A DNA stretch of 64,000 nucleotides, taken from contig NZ_JACHJP010000007.1 in assembly GCF_014203715.1 (NCBI RefSeq), forward strand, positions 1 to 64,000. Direction: 5' to 3'. This DNA comes from Streptosporangium saharense (GTDB lineage Bacteria > Actinomycetota > Actinomycetes > Streptosporangiales > Streptosporangiaceae). Both the position numbers and the translations under genes were made by a program. This document shows, piece after piece, positions 8,737 through 18,236 of this stretch. The notes beneath the pieces were generated by a model. That model saw nothing but the letters and a program-made list of their open reading frames with translations. It did not search any database and had not been told where the DNA came from. Within the stretch, counting starts at the first letter, position 1. Each line of letters starts with the position of its first letter.

Positions 8737-8984
8737 CACCTGACCGCGAAGCAGCCAAAAGACAAAACCCCAGGCACTCAGGCCGTACGGCAGAAGCCCA
8801 GGAGCTGAGATCTCACGGCGAAGGCCACAAAGCTACGGAGAACACGAGCCGCCGGGCCGTACAACAAAGCCACGAAACCGGCGAGACGACTGAAACAGCG
8901 AGGAGCCGGGCGGCGCGGCAACGCCACCCGGCTCGGATCCCCAGCCGATGCACCATCTGACAGGAAACACAGGAGTTGGGACCC

Positions 8985-10619
8985 ATGCCCCAGTATTCAC
9001 CAAACGAGCCCCCGGCCCACGAACCCCCGGACCGCACACCCCGGGCCCACACGACCCAGGGCCGCACGTCCCAGGTCCACACACCCCACGCCCACACGCC
9101 CCAGGACCAGGCCACGGCAGGGGTTGAGGAGTTCGGTTACAAGCAGGCGATGAAGCGGGGTACCGGGCGGTTCGCGTCGTTCGCGGTCGCCTTTGCCTTT
9201 GTCTCGATCGCCACGGGAATCTTCACCACCTACGGCTCCGTGCTGAACAGTTCGGGTCCCGCGGGCATCTGGACCTGGCCCATCGTGATCGTCGGGCAGC
9301 TCGCTGTCGCGTTCATCTTCGGCTCCCTGGCCGCGCGCATCCCGGTGACCGGTTACTCCTACCAGTGGACCTCCCGGCTGGCCAATCCCGTCCTCGGCTG
9401 GATCATCGGCTGGATCTCGTTCACGTTCCTGGCGATCGTGGTGGTCGCGGTCGACTACACCATCGCCTCGACCGTGCTGCCGGTGCTGTTGAATTACCAG
9501 GGGACGGCGCTGAACGCGTGGGTGATCACCGGGGTGGTCATCCTCGCCCAGGCGTTCCTGGTCGGGCTCTCCACGAAGTGGACGGAACGGGTCAACAACT
9601 TCGCCGTCTCCGCCGAGCTCGTGGGCATGGTCGCCCTGGTCCTGCTGCTGCTCGGGGTGGGGTTCGTCGCCAAGGAGGCGAACTTCGCGAACCTCTTCAG
9701 CACCGGGGCCATCCCTTCTGAGGGCTACCTGTCCTTCGGCACGTTCACCTCGGCGGGGCCGTGGATGCTGGGCTTCCTGCTCGGGGCGTTCACGATCGTC
9801 GGCTTCGAGTCGGCGGCCAACCTGGCCGAGGAGACCAAGGACCCGGCCCGGGTCGTCCCGCGCGCCATGTGGCAGGCGGTCCTCGCCTCCGGTGTGCTGG
9901 GCTTCCTGTTCCTCGTCGCCGTCACCCTGCTCGCCGGGGATCCGGTCGAGCTGGCGAAGTCGGCGACGCCGATCGCGGACGTGATCACCCGGACTCTCGG
10001 CCCCGTCGTGGGTACGGCCCTGCTCGTGCTGGTGGTCATCGCGATCTTCGCCTGCGGCATGGTGATCCTGATGAGCGGGGTGCGCCTGGTCTGGGCGATG
10101 TCCCGTGACGAGCGCTTCCCCGGCTGGCAGGCCTGGCGGAAGGTCTCGCCGAGGTTCGGCACGCCGCTGAACGCGACCATTCTCATGTGCGTCATCGGCG
10201 AGCTGATCCTGGCGATCTTCTCGACCAGGACCGACGCGCTGTTCGGGCTGTTCGCCGCGGCGACGCTGCTGCCCGCGATCATCTACGCCGCGACCGTCGC
10301 CCTGTACGTGGCCAAGCGCCGGGTGCTGCCGCCCAGCAGGGGCTTCGACCTGGGCCGGTGGGAGATCCCGGTGATCGCGGTGGCGGTGGTCTGGCTGGTG
10401 TTCGAGCTGTCGCTGTTCCGCGACTCCTCGTTCGCCGACCCGTGGACCTACGTGTTGATCATGCTGGTGATCGGCGCCGCCTACCTGGCCTACCTGCTCG
10501 TCACCCGGGGTGGGTCGCGTGGCCTGGCCATGCCGGAGATGCGCTCCATCGACGCCGAACTCGACGCCGACGCCGCCTCCGGACACAACGCAGCCCAGGG
10601 AACCCAGGAGCGGCGATGA
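8985..10619 (+). CDS. APC superfamily amino acid/amine permease
   Basis: A 544-residue polytopic membrane transporter with about 12 hydrophobic segments. The conserved first helix region (RFASFAVAFAFVSIATGIF) and GFESAANLAEETKDPARVVPRA are typical of APC permeases that take up amino acids, choline or polyamines. Residues about 7-38 form an odd hydrophilic tail rich in His, Thr and Pro with short repeated units (HTPHAHTPQ). ATG 8985 is set by AGGAG at 8971-8975. The stop overlaps the kinase start (ATGA, 10616-10619). Its presence instead of a glycerol facilitator suggests that the pathway substrate is an amine or amino alcohol rather than glycerol (inference). Confidence 0.92.
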   Translation: MPQYSPNEPPAHEPPDRTPRAHTTQGRTSQVHTPHAHTPQDQATAGVEEFGYKQAMKRGTGRFASFAVAFAFVSIATGIFTTYGSVLNSSGPAGIWTWPIVIVGQLAVAFIFGSLAARIPVTGYSYQWTSRLANPVLGWIIGWISFTFLAIVVVAVDYTIASTVLPVLLNYQGTALNAWVITGVVILAQAFLVGLSTKWTERVNNFAVSAELVGMVALVLLLLGVGFVAKEANFANLFSTGAIPSEGYLSFGTFTSAGPWMLGFLLGAFTIVGFESAANLAEETKDPARVVPRAMWQAVLASGVLGFLFLVAVTLLAGDPVELAKSATPIADVITRTLGPVVGTALLVLVVIAIFACGMVILMSGVRLVWAMSRDERFPGWQAWRKVSPRFGTPLNATILMCVIGELILAIFSTRTDALFGLFAAATLLPAIIYAATVALYVAKRRVLPPSRGFDLGRWEIPVIAVAVVWLVFELSLFRDSSFADPWTYVLIMLVIGAAYLAYLLVTRGGSRGLAMPEMRSIDAELDADAASGHNAAQGTQERR

Positions 10620-12052
10620 CGACCGTACTCGCGATAGACCAGGGCACCTCGGGCACCAAAGCGGTCGTCACCGACGGCGAGGGGAAGGTGCTCGGCCTGG
10701 CCGAGCACCCCGTGCGGCCCGCCTACCTGCCGGGCGGCGTCGAGCAGAATCCGCAGGAACTGCTCGACTCGGTCCTCGCGGCGGGACGGCAGGCCGTGGC
10801 CCAGGCCGGAGCCCCGATCGACGCCGTCGCGCTGGCCAACCAGGGAGAGACCGTCCTGGCCTGGAACCCCGACACGGGTGAGCCGCTCTCCCCCGCGATC
10901 GTGTGGCAGGACCGCCGTTCCGAGGAGGTCTGTGTACGGCTGCGCGAGCACGCCGACCGGATCGCGCGGGTCACCGGGCTGGTCCTTGACCCGTACTTCT
11001 CGGCGCCGAAGATGGCCTGGTTGCGGGAGAACGTGACCAGGGAGGGTGTGATCACGACCTCGGACGCGTGGCTCGTGCACCGGCTGACCGGGGAGTTCGT
11101 CACCGACGTCTCGACGGCGAGCAGGTCGCTGGTCACCCGGCTCGACGACGCGGAGTGGGACGACGAACTGCTCGACCTGTTCGGGCTCGCCGGAGAGCGT
11201 CTGCCACGGCTGGTCGCGAACGACGAGGTGGTCGGCTCGACCTCGGCGTTCGGCGGGGACCTGCCGGTGTGCGGGCTTGTCGTCGACCAGCAGGCGGCGT
11301 TGCTCGCCGAGAACTGCCTCACCGCGGGCGAGGCGAAGTGCACCTTCGGCACCGGCGCGTTCCTGCTGGCCAACACCGGCACCTCGGCCACGCGCTCGGC
11401 GGCGGGCCTGGCCGCCTCTGTCGCCTGGCGGGTCAGGGGGGAGACGTCCCACTGCCTCGACGGACAGGTCTACACGGCGGCCTCCGCCGTACGGTGGCTG
11501 CGGGACCTCGGCATGATCGACTCCGCCGCGGACCTCGACGTCGTCGCGGCCGACGACGGCGAGGGGGTGCTGTGCGTGCCCGCGTTCGCCGGGCTCGCCG
11601 CCCCGTGGTGGCGGCCTGACGCCAGGGCCGCGTTCACCGGCATGACGCTCGCCACCGGGCGGGGGCACCTGGTGCTGGCCGTACTGCAGGGCATCGCGGC
11701 ACAGGTCGCCGAGCTGGGCGACCTCGTCGCCACCGACCTCGGGCGGCCGTTGAGCACGCTCAGGGTGGACGGCGGGCTCACCCGCAGCCGGGTGCTCATG
11801 CAGGCCGTCGCCGACCTGACGCAGGTCACGATCGAGGTCTATCCGTCGGAGCACGCCACCCCGCTGGGGGCCGCCGCGCTGGCCCGCGCCGCGCTCGATC
11901 CCGCGCTGCCGCTGCGGGAGGCAGTCGGCGGCTGGAAACCGGCCACGACCTACGAGCCGCGATGGCCGGAGGAGCGGGCCGCCGAGTTCCGTGCCCGCTG
12001 GCGTGAAGCCGTACAGACCATGACAAGACAGGGGCAGGAGGGGGAACGGTGA
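10616..12052 (+). CDS. FGGY-family carbohydrate kinase (glycerol kinase-like)
   Basis: A 478-residue kinase of the sugar/polyol kinase family. It begins with the phosphate-binding AIDQGTSGTKAVV, has the adenosine-side VWQDRRS motif near residue 100, DQQAALLAENC near 225, FGTGAFLLANTG, and the C-terminal RVDGGLTRSRVLMQ. These match glycerol kinase-like members and FGGY_N plus FGGY_C order. It would phosphorylate a polyol to feed the downstream GlpA-like dehydrogenase. Start and stop overlap both neighbours (ATGA and GTGA), so the operon is translationally coupled. Substrate is uncertain: glycerol kinase is the nearest familiar type, but the permease argues for something related. Confidence 0.9.
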   Translation: MTTVLAIDQGTSGTKAVVTDGEGKVLGLAEHPVRPAYLPGGVEQNPQELLDSVLAAGRQAVAQAGAPIDAVALANQGETVLAWNPDTGEPLSPAIVWQDRRSEEVCVRLREHADRIARVTGLVLDPYFSAPKMAWLRENVTREGVITTSDAWLVHRLTGEFVTDVSTASRSLVTRLDDAEWDDELLDLFGLAGERLPRLVANDEVVGSTSAFGGDLPVCGLVVDQQAALLAENCLTAGEAKCTFGTGAFLLANTGTSATRSAAGLAASVAWRVRGETSHCLDGQVYTAASAVRWLRDLGMIDSAADLDVVAADDGEGVLCVPAFAGLAAPWWRPDARAAFTGMTLATGRGHLVLAVLQGIAAQVAELGDLVATDLGRPLSTLRVDGGLTRSRVLMQAVADLTQVTIEVYPSEHATPLGAAALARAALDPALPLREAVGGWKPATTYEPRWPEERAAEFRARWREAVQTMTRQGQEGER

Positions 12053-13431
12053 GCACGTTCGACGTGGCGGTGATCGGGGCGGGCATCGTCGGCTCGGCCA
12101 TCGCCAGGGAGCTGGCGGGGTACGAGCTGAGCGTCGCGCTGCTCGAAGCGCGCGACGACGTCGGCGACGACACCAGCAAGGCGAACACCGCGATCCTGCA
12201 CACCGGCTTCGACGCGAAACCCGGCACCCTCGAATCCCGCCTGGTGCGCGAGGGCTATCACCTCCTGTACGGCTACGCGGACCGCACGGGCATCCCGGTC
12301 GAACGCACCGGAGCCCTGCTGGTCGCCTGGACCACCGAGGAGCTCGACGCGCTGCCGGGGCTGAAGGAGAAGGCCGAACTCAACGGCTACGACAGGACGG
12401 AGATCGTCGGCGCGGAGGAGGTCTACCGGCTGGCGCCCCACCTGGGCGAGGGGGCGCTCGGCGGCCTGACCGTGCCCGACGAGTCCATCGTCTGCACCTG
12501 GACCACCAACCTGGCGCTGGCCACCGAGGCGGTCCTGCGCGGGGTGACGCTGCTGCTCAACCACCGGGTCCTGTCCGTCGAAAAACCCGTCGAGGAGCAC
12601 GAGACCGCGACGATTCTGCGCACCTCGGAGGGGGACGTCACCGCCCGCTGGGTCGTCAACGCGGCCGGGCTCGGCGCCGACGTCGTCGACCGGCTGTTCG
12701 GCCATGACCGGTTCACCGTCACACCGCGCCGAGGCGAACTGCTGGTCTACGACAAGCTCGCCCGCCCGCTGGCGAACCGGATCATCCTGCCGGTGCCGTC
12801 CTCACGCGGCAAGGGCGTGCTGGTCAGCCCGACCGTCTACGGCAACGTCCTGCTCGGGCCGACCGCGGAGGATCTCATCGACCGGACCGACACCGGGACC
12901 TCCGAGCAGGGTCTTGAGTTCCTGCTGGAGAAGGGGCACAGGATCATGCCGGAGCTGCTTGAGGAGGAGGTCACCGCGGCCTACGCGGGGCTGCGCGCGG
13001 CCACCGACCATCAGGACTACCTGATCGAGGCCGACGCGGAGCGGCGCTATGTCCTCGTCGGGGGCATCCGCTCGACCGGTCTCACCGCGGGCATGGCCAT
13101 CGCCCGGCACGTCACCGACCTGGCGGGCAAGGCCGGGCTGCCGCTCGTGCCGAGGGACGATCTGCCCGAACCACCCCGGATGCCCAACCTCGGGGAGGCG
13201 TTCCTCCGTCCCTACCAGGACGCGGAACGGATCGCCGCCGACCCCGCCTACGGCAAGGTCGTCTGCTTCTGCGAGCGGGTGACCGAGGGAGAGATCCGCG
13301 ACGCCCTCCACTCGCCGATCCCGCCCGCCGGTCTTGAGGGGCTGCGGCGCCGTACGAGAGCGATGAACGGCCGCTGCCAGGGGTTCTTCTGCGGCGCCGA
13401 GATCGCGAACCTGCTGGAGGCCGACCGATGA
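12049..13431 (+). CDS. GlpA-like FAD-dependent glycerol-3-phosphate dehydrogenase with BFD-type Fe-S domain
   Basis: A 460-residue flavoprotein. The N terminus has the Rossmann dinucleotide site VIGAGIVGSAIARELA; a DAO domain follows to about residue 375. The C terminus (about 400-455) is a BFD-like [2Fe-2S] domain with CFCERVTEGEI and CQGFFC, giving four Cys. This architecture is that of anaerobic-type GlpA dehydrogenases, which oxidise glycerol-3-phosphate or related phosphates. GTG 12049 overlaps the kinase stop; its own stop overlaps the next gene (ATGA). Together with the next flavoprotein it resembles the glpK-glpA-NAD(FAD) oxidoreductase operons of other bacteria, which usually also carry a DUF1667 gene, not seen here. 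Confidence 0.88.
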   Translation: MSTFDVAVIGAGIVGSAIARELAGYELSVALLEARDDVGDDTSKANTAILHTGFDAKPGTLESRLVREGYHLLYGYADRTGIPVERTGALLVAWTTEELDALPGLKEKAELNGYDRTEIVGAEEVYRLAPHLGEGALGGLTVPDESIVCTWTTNLALATEAVLRGVTLLLNHRVLSVEKPVEEHETATILRTSEGDVTARWVVNAAGLGADVVDRLFGHDRFTVTPRRGELLVYDKLARPLANRIILPVPSSRGKGVLVSPTVYGNVLLGPTAEDLIDRTDTGTSEQGLEFLLEKGHRIMPELLEEEVTAAYAGLRAATDHQDYLIEADAERRYVLVGGIRSTGLTAGMAIARHVTDLAGKAGLPLVPRDDLPEPPRMPNLGEAFLRPYQDAERIAADPAYGKVVCFCERVTEGEIRDALHSPIPPAGLEGLRRRTRAMNGRCQGFFCGAEIANLLEADR

Positions 13432-14684
13432 GCGAGACCGTCACCACCCTCACCCCGGCCGTGGTCGTCGTCGGCGCGGGCCCGTCCGGGCTGAGCGCCG
13501 CGCGTGAGCTGGCCCCCAGGGTCGGCGAGGTCCTGGTCCTCGACCGGGAGAGTACGGCGGGCGGCATCCCCAGGCACAGCGACCACCCTGGCTACGGCGT
13601 CAGGGACATGGGGCGTTTCATGGACGGCCCCTCCTACGCCCGCAGGCTCGTCCGGCAGGCCCGGGAGGCCGGGGCGACGATCCGTACGAACGCCACCGTG
13701 ACCGGCTGGGCCGGAGAACGCGCGATCGAGGTGACCACCCCGCAGGGCCGTCTCCTCGTCGAGGCCGGGGCGGTCGTGCTGGCCACCGGCGCCAGGGAAC
13801 GTCCCCGTCCCGCCCGGCTCATCCCCGGGGACCGGCCCCGTGGCGTCTACACGACCGGGCACCTGCAGAACCTCGTCCACCTCAAACACGGCAAGGTGGG
13901 TGAGCGGGCCGTCGTCGTGGGCGCCGAGCTGGTCAGCTGGTCGGCGGCGCTGACGCTGCGGGAGGCGGGCTGCCGTACGGTCCTGATGACCACCGAGTAT
14001 CCGAGGCCGGACTCCTACGCCCTGTTCAGCGGCCCAGGAAAGGTGCTGTTCGGGACGAAGGTCGCCACCCGCACCCGGGTGAGCCGCATCATCGGCAGGC
14101 CGTGCCTGCGCGCGGTCGAGATCGAGGACCTCGACACGGGGCACCGGCGGATCGTCGAGTGCGACACGCTCATCCTGACCGGCGACTGGATCCCCGACCA
14201 CGAGCTCGCGCGCACCGCGGGGATCGCCATCGACCCCGGCACCCGGGGACCGCTGGTCGACAGCGCGCTGCGCACGGACCGGCCGGGCGTCTTCGCCGTG
14301 GGCAACCTGCTCCACCCGGTGGACACCGCGGACGTCGCGGCGATCGACGGCGCCCACGTGGCGCGTTCCGTCACGGCCTGGCTGGACGGCGGGTCGTGGC
14401 CGGTCGGCGAGGGGGTACGGCTGCTCGCCGGGGAGCCCTTCGTGTGGGTCGCGCCGGAGATCCTGCGTCCCGGTGACCCGGTGCCCGCCCGGCGCCGCCT
14501 GCTGCTGTGGGGGGAGCGCTACATCCGCCTCCCGCACGTGGTGCTGCGGCAGGGGGGCCGGGTCGTGGCGCGCAGGCGCGTGTGGTGGCCCGTGGCCCCC
14601 GGCCGGGTGTTCCGCGTCCCGACGGACATGTTGTCCACGGTCGATCCCCTGGGCGGCCCGGTGACGATCAGCGCCGAGCCGTGA
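13428..14684 (+). CDS. FAD/NAD(P)-dependent oxidoreductase
   Basis: A 418-residue pyridine nucleotide-disulfide family flavoprotein without the redox-active Cys pair. FAD site VVGAGPSGLSAARELAP near residue 11, then an ATG-type motif VVLATGARERPRP near 118, and a second dinucleotide fold KVGERAVVVGAELV near 155. The C-terminal GVFAVGNLLHPVDTADVA is the second FAD contact. It is the kind of partner that passes electrons between NAD(P) and the GlpA-like subunit. It overlaps the upstream gene by ATGA and the convergent amidohydrolase by 17 bp, leaving no room for a separate terminator. Confidence 0.87.
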   Translation: MSETVTTLTPAVVVVGAGPSGLSAARELAPRVGEVLVLDRESTAGGIPRHSDHPGYGVRDMGRFMDGPSYARRLVRQAREAGATIRTNATVTGWAGERAIEVTTPQGRLLVEAGAVVLATGARERPRPARLIPGDRPRGVYTTGHLQNLVHLKHGKVGERAVVVGAELVSWSAALTLREAGCRTVLMTTEYPRPDSYALFSGPGKVLFGTKVATRTRVSRIIGRPCLRAVEIEDLDTGHRRIVECDTLILTGDWIPDHELARTAGIAIDPGTRGPLVDSALRTDRPGVFAVGNLLHPVDTADVAAIDGAHVARSVTAWLDGGSWPVGEGVRLLAGEPFVWVAPEILRPGDPVPARRRLLLWGERYIRLPHVVLRQGGRVVARRRVWWPVAPGRVFRVPTDMLSTVDPLGGPVTISAEP

Positions 14685-15795
14685 CCCGCGGTTTCTCCAG
14701 CCGGTAGACGCGGCGGGCGTTCTCCGCGCCGACCATCGCGGCCACCCGTACGGCCTGCGCCCTGCTCCACTCCCCCTCCGCGACGAAACCCGACAGGACC
14801 CGGATCATCGCGCGCCGCCACAGCAGGGCGCCCAGGTGGTGCAGTTCGGCGGGCCCCCAGGCGTCGGAGGAGAAGAGGATCTTCGAGAACGGGGCGAGCT
14901 CCAGGCTCTCCGCGACGATGGCCGCGCTACGCGCCCCGGTGTGGTTCACTCCGAGCCCCACGTCGAAGTGGACGTTCGGATACACCTGGGCGAGAAATCC
15001 GGCGTTGCGATGAAACGGATAGCAGTGCAGCAACATCACCGGAACGCCACTCGGCTCGACCCGCTCGATGAGACCGCGCAGCAGCAGTGGATCGGAACGC
15101 CGCAGGTCCACGTCGGGGTCGCCGAAGCCGGTGTGGAACTGCAGCGGCAGCCCACGCTCGACGCCCTTCCAGATCAGGTGCCGCAGCAGCACCGGATCCT
15201 CGACACGGCTCCGCCCCGTCCGCAGCCACCTGCCCGCGGCGGCCGTCACCTCCTCCGCCGTCGGCGGCTCCGGGTCCACGTCGAGGCCGTACCGGTAGGC
15301 GACAACCGACTTCAGCCCCCGGGCCGTACGGCTGCGCTCCCACAGCGCCGCCTCGAACCGGGCGGAGAAACCGGCAGCGTCGGTCCCCTCGGCCACGACC
15401 TGTTCGGCGACCGCCTCCAGCCGGACGATCTCGTCGGCGGGCTTCCCCGAGGCGGCGGACATCCCGGCCGGGTCGAGAAGCTCCTCACCCCGGTAACCGG
15501 TCTCGACCAGGAAGTGCTCAACCCCGCTCGCGGTCAGCAGCCGCCGGTTGACCTCCTCGACGCCCAGTTCGGTACGGCGGGCGAGGTAGGTCTCCGGGTC
15601 GGTGTGCGGTTCGAGACCGAGGACGGGCGCGCAGTGCCGCAGGATGGCGAACCCGACCTGGGAGTCGAACTGCGTCATCCACGAAGGAACCGGCCGATCG
15701 GACTCGGTGATCAGCCCCTCGAACTCCCGTCGCGAAACCCCCGTGGCCAACGCCCCATGCACATGGTGATCCACCAACGGGATCGTCTCTTCCAC
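14668..15795 (-). CDS. Amidohydrolase (TIM-barrel metal-dependent hydrolase)
   Basis: A 375-residue enzyme of the amidohydrolase-2 class. Metal ligands are visible as DHHVHG near the N terminus, QFHTGFG and LLHCYPFHR in the middle strands, and FSSDAWG near residue 310. It resembles amidohydrolases found beside glutamine synthetase-like or amine-catabolic genes (FluG N-terminal type). The frame is open to TTG 15834, but GTG 15795 lies nine bases after GAGGGG, so that start is preferred. It is transcribed toward the permease-kinase operon and overlaps its last gene, hinting at a shared amine or amide substrate; the true substrate cannot be read from sequence. Confidence 0.85.
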   Translation of the reverse strand: MEETIPLVDHHVHGALATGVSRREFEGLITESDRPVPSWMTQFDSQVGFAILRHCAPVLGLEPHTDPETYLARRTELGVEEVNRRLLTASGVEHFLVETGYRGEELLDPAGMSAASGKPADEIVRLEAVAEQVVAEGTDAAGFSARFEAALWERSRTARGLKSVVAYRYGLDVDPEPPTAEEVTAAAGRWLRTGRSRVEDPVLLRHLIWKGVERGLPLQFHTGFGDPDVDLRRSDPLLLRGLIERVEPSGVPVMLLHCYPFHRNAGFLAQVYPNVHFDVGLGVNHTGARSAAIVAESLELAPFSKILFSSDAWGPAELHHLGALLWRRAMIRVLSGFVAEGEWSRAQAVRVAAMVGAENARRVYRLEKPRVTARR

Positions 15796-15892
15796 GGCCG
15801 TCACCCCCTCACCATGATGTCCACGATCACACAAGAACCGAGGAACCCTGGTCAGAAGGCCGCTTCCCCTGAATCAACGACATCGCACGCGA

Positions 15893-15908
15893 ACAAGGAC
15901 GTCCTTGT
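15893..15908. promoter_or_regulatory. Perfect 16-bp palindrome, candidate operator
   Basis: ACAAGGACGTCCTTGT is a perfect 16-bp dyad without a central loop, so it fits a homodimeric regulator rather than a transcript hairpin. It lies about 100 bp upstream of the amidohydrolase start and 180 bp upstream of the rightward gene at 16088. No regulator gene adjoins it. Confidence 0.5.
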
Positions 15909-16087
15909 GTAATGAAGGGATAAGGGGACTACAATCCGGAAAAGCATAATGGCCGGGGGAAAGCGTGGGATGCACCGAATTAAACGCCGACCATAGTGCG
16001 AGCACATAAATCTGACGAGTAAGTGACTGTCCGGAAAGCCAGTCATCGAAGCGTTCGCGAGTCCGCGGACGCCGGGGGGAAGCTCCG

Positions 16088-16753
16088 ATGCTCCAGACCA
16101 TTCTGCTCGTGCTCGGTCTGTTCGTCGCTCTTGTGAGCATGGTGAGCCTCGTCGAGGGCACGTCGCTGCCCGGGGTGGTCGCGGATCTCCGTACCAAGGC
16201 GGCCCGCACCCGCCGCCTGCGCCGCAGCCGCCGCGACAACGCCGTCTACCCCTACTTCTACGACGTCGGCCTGAAGAACAGGGCCGAGGCGCAGCCGCCC
16301 GCCCCCGTCAGGGGCCGGGTCGGCGTGAGCCGCTGCGGCCTGCAGAGCGTTCCCATGCCGCCCGGCATGACGCCCCTCTACACGCTGCACTACCACGGCA
16401 CCGGGCGCCTGGTCCCGTGCACCGGCGAGGAGGTCAGGCGGTGGCGGCAGGCCGCGGTCGAGTACGTGACCGCGCTGCGCGAGGCGGGCGCGGCACTGCG
16501 CGCCGCGCACGAGCGGGCGAGACGATGTCCCGTACGGCTGCTGCCCGGTGGGCGCCGCAGGATCGCCGCCGAGTTACGGCAGGCACGAGGGCGCTTCCGG
16601 TCCGTGGCCCTGGCCGCCGCGGCGGCCTACCGGCCGACGCACGACGAGATCGAACACCGCCTGGAACGCGAACCCGTGCGCGAGCCTGCCCGCGGGCTCC
16701 GGCGGGGATGGCGACCTGCCCCCCTGACCGCGCGGGAACAGCACCCCCTGTGA
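16088..16753 (+). CDS. Hypothetical single-pass membrane protein, 221 aa
   Basis: Not a family I can name. An N-terminal hydrophobic segment of about 20 residues ([19 protein letters not shown]) is followed at once by a strongly basic stretch ([10 protein letters not shown]), the usual cytoplasmic side of a type III anchor. The rest is a basic, Arg-rich soluble region with four Cys, including RCGLQS and VPCTGEE. ATG 16088 follows GGGGGGAAG. It is probably separate from lpdA, which starts 34 bp later, though read-through is possible. Confidence 0.7.
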   Translation: MLQTILLVLGLFVALVSMVSLVEGTSLPGVVADLRTKAARTRRLRRSRRDNAVYPYFYDVGLKNRAEAQPPAPVRGRVGVSRCGLQSVPMPPGMTPLYTLHYHGTGRLVPCTGEEVRRWRQAAVEYVTALREAGAALRAAHERARRCPVRLLPGGRRRIAAELRQARGRFRSVALAAAAAYRPTHDEIEHRLEREPVREPARGLRRGWRPAPLTAREQHPL

Positions 16754-16787
16754 GCGTGACGGCCCGCCGTTCAATAGTGTCCGACCC

Positions 16788-18188
16788 ATGAGCACTCACT
16801 ATGACGTCGTGGTCCTCGGCGCGGGCCCCGGAGGATACGTGGCCGCGATCCGCGCCGCGCAGCTGGGCCTGAGCACGGCGATCGTCGAAGAGCGTTACTG
16901 GGGAGGGGTGTGCCTCAACGTCGGGTGTATCCCGTCGAAGGCGCTGCTGCGCAACGCGGAGCTCGCCCACCTGTTCAACCACGAGGCCAAGACCTTCGGC
17001 ATCCGGGTCGAGGGCACGGTCACCTTCGACTACGGCGAGGCGTTCAGGCGCAGCCGCAGGGTCGCCGACAGGCACGTCAAGGGCGTGCACTACCTGATGA
17101 AGAAGAACGGCATCACCGAGTACGAGGGCCGGGGCGAGTTCACCGACGCGAACACGCTGCGGGTGACCGGTGCCGACGGCGGCGAGCAGACGGTGACGTT
17201 CGACAACTGCGTCATCGCGGCGGGCGCGACCACGAGGCTGCTGCCGGGGACGTCCGTCACCGACCGGGTGGTCACCTACGAGGAGCAGATCCTCAGCGAG
17301 GAACTGCCCGGCAGCGTGATCATCGCCGGTGCGGGCGCCATCGGCGTCGAGTTCGCCTACGTCCTGCAGAACTACGGCGTCAAGGTGACGATCGTCGAGT
17401 TCCTCGACCGGCTCGTCCCGCTTGAGGACGAGGAGGTCTCCGCCGAGCTGGCACGCCACTACCGGAAGCTCGGTGTCGAGGTGCTGACCTCGACCCGCGT
17501 GGAGTCCATCGACGAGTCCGGCGACAAGGTGCGGGTGACGGTCTCGCGCGACGGGCGGCAGCAGGTCCTGGAGGCCGACAGGGTGCTGCAGGCGATCGGC
17601 TTCGCGCCCCGCGTCGAGGGCTACGGCCTCGAACGCACCGGGGTCGCCCTGACCGACAGGGGCGCCATCGCCGTTGACGGGCACTGCCGGACGAACGTGC
17701 CGCACATCTTCGCCATCGGCGACGTGACCGCCAAGCTGATGCTCGCGCACACGGCCGAGTCCATGGGGATCATCGCGGCCGAGACCATCGCGGACGCCGA
17801 GACGATGGAACTCGACTACGTCATGATCCCCAGGGCGACGTACTGCCAGCCCCAGATCGCCAGCTTCGGCTACACCGAGGCCCAGGCGCGCGACCTCGGC
17901 TACGACGTCCGGGTGGCGAAGTTCCCCTTCACCGCCAACGGCAAGGCCCACGGCCTCGGGGACGCGGTCGGCTTCGTGAAGGTCGTCAGCGACGGCGAGC
18001 ACGGCGAGCTGATCGGCGCCCACCTGATCGGCCCCGAGGTCACCGAGCTGCTGCCCGAGCTGACGCTGGCCCAGAAGTGGGACCTGACCGTCACCGAGAT
18101 CGCCCGCAACGTGCACGCCCACCCCACGCTCGGCGAGGCGGTCAAGGAGGCGATCCACGGCCTGGCCGGCCACATGATCAATTTGTGA
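16788..18188 (+). CDS. lpdA: Dihydrolipoyl dehydrogenase
   Basis: A 466-residue E3 component of 2-oxoacid dehydrogenase complexes or the glycine cleavage system, reoxidising dihydrolipoamide with NAD. FAD site [16 protein letters not shown] at the N terminus, the redox-active disulfide [13 protein letters not shown] (about 41-53), NAD site [13 protein letters not shown] near 182, a second FAD contact [14 protein letters not shown], and the catalytic His-Glu pair [13 protein letters not shown] near the C terminus. Length is normal. No E1 or E2 gene adjoins it, so it probably serves complexes encoded elsewhere. A strong hairpin follows the stop. Confidence 0.96.
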   Translation: MSTHYDVVVLGAGPGGYVAAIRAAQLGLSTAIVEERYWGGVCLNVGCIPSKALLRNAELAHLFNHEAKTFGIRVEGTVTFDYGEAFRRSRRVADRHVKGVHYLMKKNGITEYEGRGEFTDANTLRVTGADGGEQTVTFDNCVIAAGATTRLLPGTSVTDRVVTYEEQILSEELPGSVIIAGAGAIGVEFAYVLQNYGVKVTIVEFLDRLVPLEDEEVSAELARHYRKLGVEVLTSTRVESIDESGDKVRVTVSRDGRQQVLEADRVLQAIGFAPRVEGYGLERTGVALTDRGAIAVDGHCRTNVPHIFAIGDVTAKLMLAHTAESMGIIAAETIADAETMELDYVMIPRATYCQPQIASFGYTEAQARDLGYDVRVAKFPFTANGKAHGLGDAVGFVKVVSDGEHGELIGAHLIGPEVTELLPELTLAQKWDLTVTEIARNVHAHPTLGEAVKEAIHGLAGHMINL

Positions 18189-18191
18189 CCC

Positions 18192-18230
18192 GTCCCCGGT
18201 GTCCTCGGGGGAAGAAAGGACACCGGGGAC
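18192..18230. terminator. Hairpin between convergent lpdA and the 18237 gene
   Basis: Perfect 13-bp arms GTCCCCGGTGTCC and GGACACCGGGGAC enclose a 13-base loop. There is no long T run on either strand, but the placement between two convergent stops makes a bidirectional terminator likely. Confidence 0.7.
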
Positions 18231-18236
18231 AGGGCC

